From Dictyocoela muelleri (taxonomy: Eukaryota; Microsporidia): a stretch of DNA of 12,727 nt. The position numbers and the translations under genes are program-made. The notes beneath the pieces were generated by a model. That model was not told the origin of the DNA. It made no database searches and worked only from the letters and a program-made list of their open reading frames with translations. Below, in pieces: positions 1 through 9,013 of the stretch. Every line of letters starts with the position of its first letter. The first letter of the stretch is position 1. The stretch spans positions 1-12,727 of the forward strand of contig SDVU01000512.1 of NCBI GenBank assembly GCA_016256075.1, written 5' to 3'.

Positions 1-62
1 TCTAAATAAAAAGATATTTGCCCTTCTTCTAAAGAAGAAGGGCAAATATCTTTTTATTTAGA
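1..62. repeat. Perfect hairpin / foldback at window start
   Basis: Bases 1-30 are the exact reverse complement of 33-62, leaving a 2-base loop (AA). The stem includes the GC-richer core GCCCTTCTTCT. There is no run of T after it and no gene end beside it that would make it a terminator. It could be the tip of a foldback element, a real chromosomal palindrome, or an assembly or library foldback at a contig end. The sequence alone does not decide between these. Confidence 0.9.
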
Positions 63-179
63 AGAGCTGACAAAAAATGAAACATACATGTAGAGTAAAA
101 CAAAAAGTTAAACATCGTTTACTTTCTAACTTTTTCATCATCTCTTCCAAATAAGGAAATTTTCATTACCCCAAAACAG

Positions 180-1420
180 AACAGTTCCAATATTATTATT
201 AAAATTAATTTTAGATTTATACCTTTTAATAAATTTATTTATCTTTGTAGATACCACTTCATTGACATTATCGTCGCTATTTCGATACTAAATTCAATTC
301 TGGCCCGTTTATACTTAAAAAATTATTTTCAAAATCAATTTTTACCATGTTATCAATCATAAATCTTACTCCTAGTAATAACTATCAGTAAATCTGTTTA
401 TTATCAGAAAACTAACCTCGAATTTTTGATCCGGAAAGTTTAAAAATTTAAAAGGAATATAACAGTGTTTCGATGTTATAGTTACAGTTCCATCTGCCAT
501 AAGTAATTCTTCGGTGACATTTCTCTGATGGGAAACACAAATTTTTCAGCAAATTTTTCTAAAACACAATTATGTTGAGATCCAGTGTCAAAGATAGCTA
601 TTGTTTCTTGGTCGTGTATTTTTGATGGTAAGCAAATTATAGAATTTTGATTATATTTTTTTGGACTATCATGTTATTCAGCTTGTTATATTTCCCATAT
701 GTATCACGTCGTTTGTTTCGACATTCATTTGAATCATGTTTGTTTTTTATTATTGTAACTAAATATTTTTCTTTATTATCATTCCTCAAATGATTGAAAT
801 TGGTAATGGGGTTTTCATGGAATTTTAAATTTTTTTTGCAATGTTATCTAACTCTTTTAAAAAATTCAAGCATATTCTTCATTCCGTAAATATTAAATTC
901 TGATAATCTCTTTTCTACAGATAGATGCAACCCTAATAAAAATGATTCTTCGATCTTTAGGCTTATTTGAGATTTGTTTAACATAGCACTGTGAGAGTAT
1001 TTTTTGACGATATCTTTTTTTTCATTTTTTTATAATCTTCAATTAAAACATAATTTTATCGTTTTATTCTTTGTAAACGATCCAAGTATGTCTTTTAATG
1101 GTGTTCAGGATATTTTATTGATAAAATGTTCTCAAATATGTCCAATGGAGTTTTCCCATTTTTTAGAAGATTATCATATTTGAATGAAATGAGTCCCCTT
1201 AGAACTTTAACTAGAATTTCTACAGACCATGTACATTGTTTCGCAATTGTTTTAAACTCATCTGCCATACCTCACAATTTTTATTTTTTAGATCTTCAAG
1301 GCATTGTATCTTAACAGGTATTGCGTCTGTTAATCCATCATTTTTGTATGTAAAAACTAAATCGCCTATTTTTGATGCAGCATCTTGAGTCGGCAACACT
1401 TTTGATTTCAAATTGTCCGA
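180..1420 (-). mobile_element. Ty3/gypsy-type LTR retrotransposon fossil (gag-protease part)
   Basis: The minus strand carries a retroviral-type aspartic protease: the active-site motif DTGS lies at about 578-589 in a typical hydrophobic setting, and the flap-like and C-terminal parts follow towards lower coordinates, to about 300 or beyond. Higher coordinates, about 660-1420, read as gag-like sequence with a poorly preserved Cys/His stretch near 690-730. Reverse transcriptase, RNase H and integrase are not seen; they would lie to the left of the window. The copy is clearly broken in several places and looks old. No long terminal repeat pair can be shown inside the window. The assignment to Ty3/gypsy rather than another LTR clade rests on gag-protease style only and is tentative. 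Confidence 0.65.
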
Positions 1421-1649
1421 CCCATGCGGAATGGTTCGTCCGAGACTGTAATTAACATAAATACTTTGAATAAATGTTCTTTATTAAAGTATTTATTACT
1501 ATTTCACCATAAGATGATCCTCTATGAGTAATGTTTTCTTTGGTTATGTATGATGTTGTATTTGTCATATATATGGTTTGGGTATTTGTTTTGAGTTTCT
1601 TTTATAGTTTTTTAGTTAAAATAAAAAGATTCGAACATAAAGCGTTAAG
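1421..1649. other. Non-coding stretch between gypsy fossil and MULE
   Basis: No coding signal was found on either strand. Because it sits upstream of the gag end of the minus-strand retroelement fossil, it may hold leader or long-terminal-repeat sequence, but there is no second copy in the window to prove this. Confidence 0.4.
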
Positions 1650-2768
1650 TGCATTTTTCACCGTAGGTAAAAAAGGTGTGGTTTTCGCCAAAATAAATTT
1701 TTAAAATTTTTTACCCCTAAAATGAATATCGATCTGACAACGAACATGTAAGAAAGTAATAGAGGAAGACCAAAGAAGCATATCAAGTTTATTCTTACAA
1801 CTTCAAGGAGAATAAGTCGGAGATAAAAATCTGGAGATGTAACAAAAGGGGGTGTACCTCGCTTTTAAAAACAAATAACGTAAATGTTCTTCAGCAAGTG
1901 TACCCATAATCACGTAAGAGACGACGTAAAATACAGTAGAGTATTAATTCAAAAAAAGTCAAGGATAGAGCTCTCGATTCTAGAGAATCCCCACGAAACG
2001 TAATATTACACCTTTTAAAAGAGAATAAAAATCTCCAGGTTCTAATTGATTTAAAATCTATGAATAGTGTAGTGAAAACATTAAGAGGCGAAAATAATTT
2101 TATTGTTGATCCCAATTACGATATTCCCGAAGAGTTACAAGTAAAAACTGAAAATAAAAAGTTTCTCTTTTTTGATAGCGGAATTAACGATATTAACCGA
2201 GTCTTAATTTTCACTACAGAGGAAAATTTAACTCATATTGAGTATTCTGACGTTCTAATATGCGACGGAACTTTTAGGTCGTCACCATCATGTTTTGAAC
2301 AAATCTTTACAATCCAGTGTAGATTACGAGATATGTTCCTCCTAATGATGTTTTGTTTTATAAAACGTAAAAATGAATTTTCTTACAATGCAATTTTTAA
2401 TTTTATTAAGTAAAAAAATGAAAACCAATTACGCGTTCTAAATCAATTATTCTAGATTTTGAAATTGCAAGCTATAATTCTCTAAAGAAATTTTTCATAA
2501 ATTCTTCTTTATATATTTGTTGCTTCCATCTAGGACAAATAATTTGGCGCAAGGTTCAAAGTCTGAATTTTTCATCCCTAGTCATCAATAATGCTCCAAT
2601 AAAATTACAAGTGAAGATGATCTTAGCTTTAAGTTTTGTTTCCTCAGATGATGTTATAAGATATTCAGAAAAACTTAATCAATACATCATCGAACAATGA
2701 TCAACTGATGCTTTAAATCTTTTGAGTGGTACAAAATTTAATATTTAACTAAAACAAGGGGTAATAAG

Positions 2769-2776
2769 CAAATTAC
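2769..2776. repeat. Target-site duplication of the foldback MITE (left copy)
   Basis: CAAATTAC, repeated exactly at 3001-3008. Removing the element and one copy restores contiguous MULE sequence around AAGCAAATTACTTTTTGG. Confidence 0.92.
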
Positions 2777-3000
2777 GGTTCTACAACGGCTTAGTCACCA
2801 CCTGTAAAAAATATTAAATCGCAATTGGTAAGAGGAGAGAACATGATTCTTATTTGTAATAAGCTCGAAATGATAAGATAACTTCGTTTTCAAATTTATC
2901 TTATCATTTCGAGCTTATTACAAATAATAATCATGTTCTCTCTTCTTACCAATTGCGATTTAATAATTTTTACAGGTGGTGACTAAGCCGTTGTAGAACC
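2777..3000. mobile_element. 224-bp foldback MITE inserted in the MULE
   Basis: Bases 2777-2881 and 2896-3000 are inverted copies of 105 bases with only three mismatches and no gaps, around a 14-base loop. The ends read GGTTCTACAACGGCTTAGTC. The element is flanked by an exact 8-bp direct repeat, CAAATTAC, at 2769-2776 and 3001-3008, so it inserted as a unit. It has no coding capacity. An 8-bp duplication with ends beginning GG suits the Merlin (IS1016-like) superfamily, which is known in microsporidia; hAT and P also make 8-bp duplications, but the usual hAT end pattern is absent. Superfamily assignment is inference. It cuts the MULE transposase between its second Asp and its Glu region. Confidence 0.93.
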
Positions 3001-3707
3001 CAAATTACTTTTTGGAATGCTAAGGAACGTACAGGAAATGGTATAAGAAGAACCACAAATTCTCTAGAGGGCTATCATAGGCACTTAAATACGTTTATTA
3101 ACATTAAACAAACATCCATAATACCGATTCTAACTGAGTTAAAAAATGAACAAGCGATAACTGAAAACAAATTATTTTTATCCTTGTATAAAACACCAGA
3201 GCCGAGAATAGATCCGACAAAAAATCTATTGCTTGAATATACAAAACTCTCTCCAGTGGAATTCTTGAAATACATGGCTTTAAACTTTAACTGGAAGCTG
3301 GATTAATTAAAAACGGTTTTTTATTTATAAATTTATACCTTTTTTTTCTTCATGGGTGAAAAACGCACCATTTTTTTCCTTCGGTGAAAAACGCATCTAG
3401 TCGTTGTCTCCTAGTGTGGTATGTGACCTTTGGTTCTTGGTGTTCCGATAATATGTCACTTCCTAAGCTACCCATAAGCCCAGCTGTATATGCGATTTTC
3501 TTTTTACTAATGACTCAACAGGATACAGGTAATTAGTGGCTTTCCATGAATTTTTATTTTTCACTAATTTTTGCCGAGATGCGTCGCCGCACTCATCCCC
3601 ACATTTAAGAGAGTTTCTTCTGCTTAATTGTCATATTAGACCAACTCTCAATCAGCTATACAACACTAGAACAACTGTATATTAGACTATAATTATATAG
3701 TTATGAC

Positions 3708-5398
3708 TAGGGCCCGGCAGAATGCCCGTTTTTTTTCTTAATTTGTCCGGTGTTTGCCAGTTTTTTTTGGCTCTTTTCCAGGATTTTTGCAAACCTTTGC
3801 CTGGTTTTTTATAGAACTTAAAATATTTACAAGTTTAAAAATTAAAATCTTTATTTAAAAAAATAAATTCTAATGTGTGGTAAACTTGATTTAAATAAAA
3901 AATTAATTTTTATTAAGTATAAAGCAGTGATAATTTCTTATTTGGTTAGTGCCATGCTTCTTCTAAGATCATCCAGTATATTATTCATCTTACTACCTCC
4001 TCTTTCGACATAAGGTAGTAAGTGGGGCATATAAATGGTATTATTTGATTTACTGGCTGTTATGCTGTTTAAATTAGAAAAAGGCTCAAATCAGGATTTT
4101 TGTGCAACATTGTGTCATATTTTTCTTTCATATCTAAATTAGATAGAGACTGTCTAACTTCTTTAAGCAAGTTTATTTGACTAAGTGTAGATAAATCATG
4201 TTTTTCAAATTTTCAAATTGAATTACGAAGAAAAGTCATATTTTTAATTCAGTAAAATCAACAAGAAAATCAGAAGCTTGAAAAGTACTTAAAACCCCTA
4301 CATATTTCGGGTTTTCTCTTACTAGCTTAAGAAAGAACAATTTGTATAGATCATAGTTCACAATAATTTCAGACATAAAATTAAGTCATGTACCTCATTT
4401 CGTTATTATTGGAATTATGAGGATTTTTAAATTAGTAACATTACTAAATAAATTCTGGTTCTCATTGTATTTTAATAGAATTCGTTATATTTCTGAGCTG
4501 ATAAAATTAGATAGTGGTGAAATATCTCTTATTTTTTGCAGAGTCTATGCCACATGTGAGCCAAACATGTTACATGTTTTAGATCAGGAAAAATACACTT
4601 TATACCCCTAACAGCTTTCACCGCATATGGAGCTGCATCAGAAATAATTAATCGGAGTCTTTCAATTTTTTTAGCCTCCGTGCAACTCAATCATTAGATT
4701 CATTATTTCCGGACTCACATTTTGCTATTTGTTTTTTCAAGCCCAACAGTACGCAGTAAATAGGCAGTTTTCCTTTTCGTTTCACTACATAAACCACAAA
4801 GGATGTTCAAAATATATCTTTTATTTGCGTCGGTTATTTCGTTAATTTACAAAAATATATCTTCTTTATTAAGCTTTACGTGGATTTCTTCTTTTATTCT
4901 TCTCGATTATTGGACGCAATAACTTCCTGTAAGAAGATGCATTATGTATAGTTTTACCTTTAAAATCTTGCAAAATTTTTTTAAAGTTGGATCTTGTAAT
5001 TTATAAAGTGGTATGTTTGCCGAAATAAGTGCATAACTAACCGTTGACTAAAAGTCTCATTAAAAACTGTAATAGAAATATTTTTTCAAGAGTATTTTTC
5101 GCCCCTACTCGCTTTTCATTTTCAACATGGGTCTGTGAGTTAAGATGTCTTTTCACATATTTTGTACCTTATTTTGGTGAATATTTTAAACTTTTAGTGC
5201 AAGGCATACATATCAGCTCATGTTAGTTATCTTCAGCATTATGTTTCCCGAAATTAATTTATTGAGTGCACTGTAAGACGATAAATTATTCATTTATAGG
5301 GGCTAAAAAAACCGGTACCAAAAACCCGTTTTTTTTAAAAAATTTGAAAATGCAGTTTTTTGAAATTTTGCCTGGTGCCGGCATTTTACCAGGCCCTA
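3708..5398 (-). mobile_element. hAT DNA transposon (BED-finger type), decayed
   Basis: The ends are TAGGGCCCGGCAGAATGCCCG-like at the left (3708 on) and, read inward from the right end at 5398, TAGGGCCTGGTAAAATGCCG. Both fit the hAT terminal pattern. An exact 8-bp target duplication, GTTATGAC, lies at 3700-3707 and 5399-5406, as expected for hAT. The interior encodes remains of a hAT transposase on the minus strand. The length of 1691 bp is short for an autonomous hAT of this type, so internal deletions are likely. It sits inside the SINE-like repeat. Confidence 0.93.
3945..5215 (-). pseudogene. hAT transposase pseudogene
   Basis: Going from N to C terminus on the minus strand: a BED-type zinc finger with CMPC (about 5210-5199) and a later RHLNSQTH (about 5150-5127); SANIPLYKLQDP-type residues near 5020-4990; DANKRYILNILCGL near 4840-4790; SDAAPYAVKA (about 4643-4614) and HVTCLAHMWHR (about 4576-4544), the hallmark central region; a TKxGTxL motif near 4405-4385 in which both Trp codons have become TGA; and a C-terminal dimerisation block VERGGSKMNNILDDLRRSM (about 4009-3950), normally VERSFS. 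The frame is interrupted many times by stops and shifts. In an active element this protein excises and reinserts the transposon. This copy is dead. Confidence 0.88.
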
Positions 5399-5444
5399 GT
5401 TATGACCGAATTAGGACATTACCTCATTATTTATTAAAGAGTGA

Positions 5445-5516
5445 CGTCAGCGGGATTAGAACCTCGATACCTAAAAATTTTACATTCAAGAGTGTTAACC
5501 ACTGAGCTATATGGCC
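5445..5516 (-). other. tRNA-like sequence with box A and box B
   Basis: The minus strand from 5516 reads GGCCATATAGCTCAGTGGTT and later GAGGTTCTAATCCC. Box A and box B are well matched and placed as in a tRNA gene. However, the acceptor ends do not pair, the D stem fails, the T stem pairs only at its inner positions, and no convincing anticodon arm forms. It is therefore not a working tRNA. It fits the promoter head of a tRNA-derived SINE or a tRNA pseudogene. Confidence 0.65.
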
Positions 5517-5520
5517 ATAC

Positions 5521-5639
5521 CTTCTGTATTATTATTAAAAATTTGATAATTTTTTTGCCATTTTACCGGATAAATGACAAAAACTCTATCCGTTAAATGA
5601 CTTTGTCATTTAATGATATGTATATCCTTTACTATCGGT
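5521..5639. other. Short non-coding stretch with small inverted repeats
   Basis: It lies between the SINE-like head and the recognisable hAT remnant. It contains the small palindrome AAATGACTTTGTCATTT (about 5595-5611). It may be the eroded left end of the second hAT element, but nothing proves it. Confidence 0.35.
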
Positions 5640-6661
5640 TAGTGTATGCAAAAATATAAAGCTGCATTGAGACAACTCGACCATCGAGTTACTACATCTC
5701 CAGAGGTTTACCAATACAGAAAACAATGATGATACGGTTCTATTTTTACAGTAATAGCTGTAACACTTGGCATAAAGATGTCAACGCTGCAGAAAAAACC
5801 TTTTACTAGCATTGCAAAATTATGTATAACATCTGCGAGGCAGGTAACATAAAAAAAATTAGGATGATGCTTTTTTAAATATTTAAATTCCCGAATCATT
5901 TATCGGGCAACGTCGCTATAACTAATCTCATATTCTCATTTTTTATTTCTTATACATCAAAATTAGTTCTTATTATCGTATTCACAAGAATATAATCCAT
6001 GTGAACACTTGCTGGTAATGCGTATACATCAAGAACATAATTTAATTTGGTTTAAATATCAAAAAGGTCAATTAATAAAGTATTTATTCCCATCTATCTC
6101 ACTTTCATCCTAAAAATTAATATTTTTTTATTTTTAAAACATTATTTATGTTTTACTAATGTATCTGTTTCCAAAATGTTTAATACGAACGATCTGCAAG
6201 TACTTTCCGACGCAATTTTCTATCCCATGAAAGTGAAAAGTTCTTGAATTTCTTTGCTTTTTTGTTTAGATAAGGGTATATCTGCCGAAGCATTCGCTTT
6301 TACCTACTTATCGACATAATTGGTATTTTCTACTGATTAAAAACTTTGTTGCCGGGGATATTTGCTTTAATTGCTGATATATCTCATAATAAAGCACGTT
6401 TTAATATATTCTATTACTATCAACAGTAGATTTTCTTTTACATGATACGAAAATATTACATAAATTGCAAAAAAATATTGCTCAGTTGGATTTTCTGAAT
6501 ATTTGTTTTTGTACAAATTTACGTATTTAAGAACTATTGATTTTTCTGAACATTTTTTTTCTTCTTGTCATTTGTGGGGGTAAATTATAAATGCAAAAAA
6601 AATGAATTAAAAATTCAATTTTTTGCAAAATTCTCGCAAATTCTTGCATTTAACTGCCCTA
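5640..6661 (-). mobile_element. Second hAT element, partial and strongly decayed
   Basis: The right end, read inward from 6661, is TAGGGCAGTTAAATGCAAGA, a hAT-like terminus different from the first hAT. Inward, minus-strand fragments give a BED-finger remnant with CNLCN and KRKSTVDS near 6480-6420, SADIPLSKQKSK near 6300-6260, HHPNFFYVTCLADVIHN near 5865-5818, and VTRWSSCLNAALYF near 5690-5650, which is the usual TRWGTWL region. The C-terminal third of the transposase is missing and no left terminus or target duplication can be identified. A weak candidate with GTTAAATG lies near 5587. The remnant sequences differ from the first hAT, so it is a separate family or old relative. Confidence 0.7.
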
Positions 6662-6757
6662 GTAATACACATAAAAAATCGCTTAAAGGCATATAACCGA
6701 GACTATTGTAAACTGATATGATAGATGTGTTTATTGCATAATACAGTCAAACCTCAA

Positions 6758-6813
6758 TATAACGAAGATAAAAAATTCAAAAAAAACGTCTTCGTTATAA
6801 AAAGATAACGAGG
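6758..6813. repeat. Subterminal motif copies, left end of Tigger element
   Basis: The motif CTTCGTTATA appears inverted at 6758-6767, direct at 6790-6799, and as the variant CCTCGTTATC inverted at 6804-6813. Repeated subterminal motifs are commonly transposase-binding sites. That role is inferred here. Confidence 0.7.
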
Positions 6814-6836
6814 ATTTTAAAAAAATTTTAGAATTC

Positions 6837-8387
6837 TTACTTCTTCTTTATTAAAAAATCTGTTATTTTTAACGCACTTTGTTTTTTGTGCAAATAAAGA
6901 ATTTCCTTTATGTCATAGATCTCTTCCAGTCCATATTTATTATTCTGCATAAAATATTTCTCCAATATTTTGGCAGATTCATTTGCTTGGTAAAATGTTA
7001 TGTAACTGTTTCGGGATTCATTTATATTCTCGTCATCACTATCAATATTTACTATCTCTTCATTTAAATCATAATTATTATTTAAATTAAGTAAAAAATC
7101 ATCATCGTATGTATCTTTTTCGTCATAGACAAGAAAATCAACAATTTCCTCTTCAGTTTTATCAAAATTCCGAATTATTATTGTTTCATTTAACACATCA
7201 TTGATTCCTCTTTTGAAGCATTTCACAATTGTATCGGAATTGACATCATTCAAGCTTTGATAAATGAGGGAGAGGGAATCAGCAAATTTGAATTTTTTTA
7301 TGAGAGACTGGTATTCTTCATTATTATTTTCTTCTAAATACATTATCCAATTTTTCTTGTAAAATATTTTTTGTAACTGTTTTTAAAAGATCTGATTATA
7401 CCTTGATCTAAAGGTTGTGTTTTACTAGTTGTGTTTGCTGGCAAGAAAAAAAACTTGATATTTCAAAGAAGCAAACAGTTCGGATGAATTGGCGCGTTAT
7501 CTAATAATTAAAGTATTTCCCTACCATTTTCTTGAAATTTTTTATTCATTAAAATCAGCCATTCAGTAAACATTTTTGTAGACAAATATGCCTTTTTATC
7601 AGATGTATATACTAATTCGAGTTTTTTTGTATTAATGTTCTTAAGACCCCTAATGTTTTTTGACTTCCCAACTATAATAGGTTCTTCTTTATTACCTGTT
7701 AAACTGACACAAAATAAAATTGTGATTCTTTCTTTTGAAAATTTTCCTGATGCATTTTTTTCATTTGATAAAGTCAGCGTTCTTTTTGAAGGACACTTGA
7801 ATAATAACCCTGTTTCATCGCTAGTATAAATATCATAATCATTATATTGACGTAATTTATTATTATGAATAGATTTAAAATCGTCTAACACCGATTTGTC
7901 AACAAGCTTTCTTCACCAGAAATAGACTTGCTGGATATGTTGTAGCGCTTTTTAAATAAGCCCAGACAACCATTTGAAGATTTAAAAGAGTCATAATTTA
8001 ATTCAAATGCGATCTTTAATGCCATTATTTTTACCATATCATTTGTTATTATAATATTTTTCGATTTTTTTTTGACAAACCAGTCGAAAAGTATAACTTC
8101 CATAGTTTTGGATGAATATTTTACTACTATTTTCTTAATATTTTTGATTTTTTTCTCATTTAAAAGAACATCTTTATTTTTCAAGATATTGCTAACAACA
8201 CCAACTGACATTTTAAATTTTTCAGCTGTGCATTTTGTGTAATACTTCTATGGTTTTTATAAAATTTTATTAGATCTATTTTTTCTTGGATCGTGTAGCT
8301 CTTTCTTGTTTTTGACTGATTGTTTCTACGATTTTTTTTGATTATAAGGGGATATTTTATTTTAGATTTAAAAATGAAAAATTGCAC
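6837..8387 (-). pseudogene. Tigger/pogo transposase pseudogene
   Basis: The N terminus (8387-8160) carries a CENP-B-type HTH: RKSYTIQEKIDLIKFYKN, followed after a shift by AEKFKMSVGVVSNILKNK. A second, Tc5-type HTH follows (about 8150-7920, with FDWFVKKKS and GLFKKRYNISS). The DDE domain shows YTSDETGLLFKCPSKRTL (first Asp at about 7819), LLDNAPIHPN (second Asp at 7499-7501) and FLPANTTSKTQPLDQG (third Asp at 7406-7408), so the DDD triad survives. The acidic, Asn-rich tail ends at 6837. Lesions I can see are a shift near 8236, a shift near 7890-7910, TAA at 7508-7510, a stop near 7456, and a stop/shift near 7345. An active protein would bind the ends and cut at TA. Five lesions make this copy inactive. 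Confidence 0.92.
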
Positions 8388-8884
8388 GGTTTTGATCTTT
8401 TCCGGACAAAGAAAATAAAACTGTATGTTAAAATTTACTGCTATTTCACATTCATCTAAGTCAAAATCCCGCTTATATAACTATTAAGAATTTAAACCAA
8501 TTACGCTGATATCTAGTATTAAGCAGATAGTCATATGTTAGTAGAATCAAAAAAAAACTTGCATGATATGAAGTGAAATATTTTAAAGCTCATAAGACGT
8601 CATGCATAAGTCTAAATATTTCAAAGGAATAATTTAGATTACAATATTTCTTTTATGTAAATGTGCTTTTAAACATTTCGTATAATTTTATATAAAGGAT
8701 AAATGCCGACTATAAAATGTTCGAATTATCAGGTTTTTATATTTTTAGATGATTATGTCTAGCACTATAAATAATAATAAATGTATCACTTTTTATAAAA
8801 TGGTGTTAAACTAACAAATTTTGGGCTTTTCTAAAAAAATCAATACTAAATTTAAATTATTCAAAAATATTTTTAAAAAAACGA

Positions 8885-9013
8885 GCTTCGTTATAAAAAG
8901 TATCATATTTTTATTAACAGCTTCGTTATAGTAAAATTCCCCTAATGAAATTCTATTTAAAAAAATATTATCTTCTTTATAAAAAATCCTCGTTATAAAA
9001 AGTCATCGTTATA
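8885..9013. repeat. Subterminal motif copies, right end of Tigger element
   Basis: CTTCGTTATA occurs at 8885-8894 and 8921-8930, with variants CTTCTTTATA (about 8972-8981), CCTCGTTATA (8988-8997) and CATCGTTATA (9004-9013). All are in one orientation, with uneven spacing. The last is part of the terminal repeat itself. Confidence 0.7.

Larger units (their letters stand above)
1796..3306 (+). pseudogene. MULE transposase pseudogene (FLYWCH finger + DDE)
   Basis: The N-terminal part (about 1796-1920) resembles a FLYWCH zinc finger: YNFKENKSEIKIWRCNKRGC, later followed by HNH. The open stretch from about 2000 to 2413 has the MULE signature DPNYDIPEEL and then ICDGTF, the first catalytic Asp. 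A shifted frame from about 2434 gives ILDFEIA (second Asp) and CCFHLGQIIWRK. The tail after the foldback insertion (3013-3306) gives TNSLEGYH, the catalytic Glu region, and ends at a stop near 3304-3306. All three catalytic positions are therefore recognisable. The reading frame is broken by shifts near 1900, about 2000, about 2330 and about 2415-2434, a TGA near 2698, and the insertion at 2777. In MULEs this protein cuts and pastes the element via its inverted repeats. This copy cannot make it. Confidence 0.88.
1650..3395 (+). mobile_element. Mutator-like (MULE) DNA transposon, decayed
   Basis: The element is bounded by terminal inverted repeats. The left end (about 1650-1692) begins TGCATTTTTCACCG and the right end (about 3354-3395) reads outward as TGCGTTTTTCACCG; the match continues for about 42 bases with a few differences. 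Between them lies a MULE-type transposase in the plus direction. Each end contains two tandem copies of a core like TGCGTTTTTCACC; on the right they are identical 13-mers at 3355-3367 and 3383-3395, 28 bp apart. No clean 9-11 bp target duplication is visible (AGCGTTAAG on the left, TCTAGTCGT on the right), so the flanks have decayed or rearranged. Without the inserted foldback element and its target duplication (232 bp) the element would be about 1.5 kb, short for an autonomous MULE. Confidence 0.85.
3404..5520 (-). mobile_element. tRNA-headed SINE-like repeat, split by a hAT element
   Basis: Read on the minus strand, the repeat starts near 5520 with a tRNA-like head, runs to 5399, is interrupted by the hAT element, and resumes at 3707 to finish near 3404. 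Without the insert it would be about 420 bp. The head has a pol III box A (TAGCTCAGTGGTTA, 5509-5496) and box B (GGTTCTAATCC, 5463-5453) at tRNA-like spacing. The last part (3417-3505) recurs at 12535-12622 in the same orientation with about nine differences by eye, so this is a dispersed family and not unique DNA. No poly-A tail or SINE target duplication is clear. The left end abuts the MULE terminal repeat. An alternative is a tRNA-like promoter that landed by chance next to an unrelated repeat. Confidence 0.62.

Noticed and set aside
1-62. Transcription terminator
   Set aside because: No gene ends next to it, the A+T-rich eukaryotic context does not use such hairpins as terminators, and there is no defined T tract after the stem.
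1126-1314. Plus-strand 62-residue frame
   Set aside because: It lies opposite the gag-like part of the retroelement fossil and looks like no known protein.
3396-3404. Target duplication for the MULE
   Set aside because: The nine bases on each side (AGCGTTAAG and TCTAGTCGT) do not match; no duplication can be claimed.
4417-4611. Plus-strand 64-residue open frame
   Set aside because: It is antisense to the hAT transposase remnant (SDAAPY and TCLAH region) and has no protein-like features.
5445-5516. Functional tRNA gene
   Set aside because: Box A and box B are good, but the acceptor, D and most T-stem positions do not pair and no anticodon arm forms.
6879-7067. Plus-strand hydrophobic 62-residue frame
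   Set aside because: It is antisense to the acidic, Asn-rich tail of the Tigger transposase; the hydrophobic composition follows from that.
6837-8387. A domesticated host gene derived from Tigger
   Set aside because: The frame has about five lesions and the terminal repeats with TA duplication are still present, so it is a dead transposon and not a host gene.
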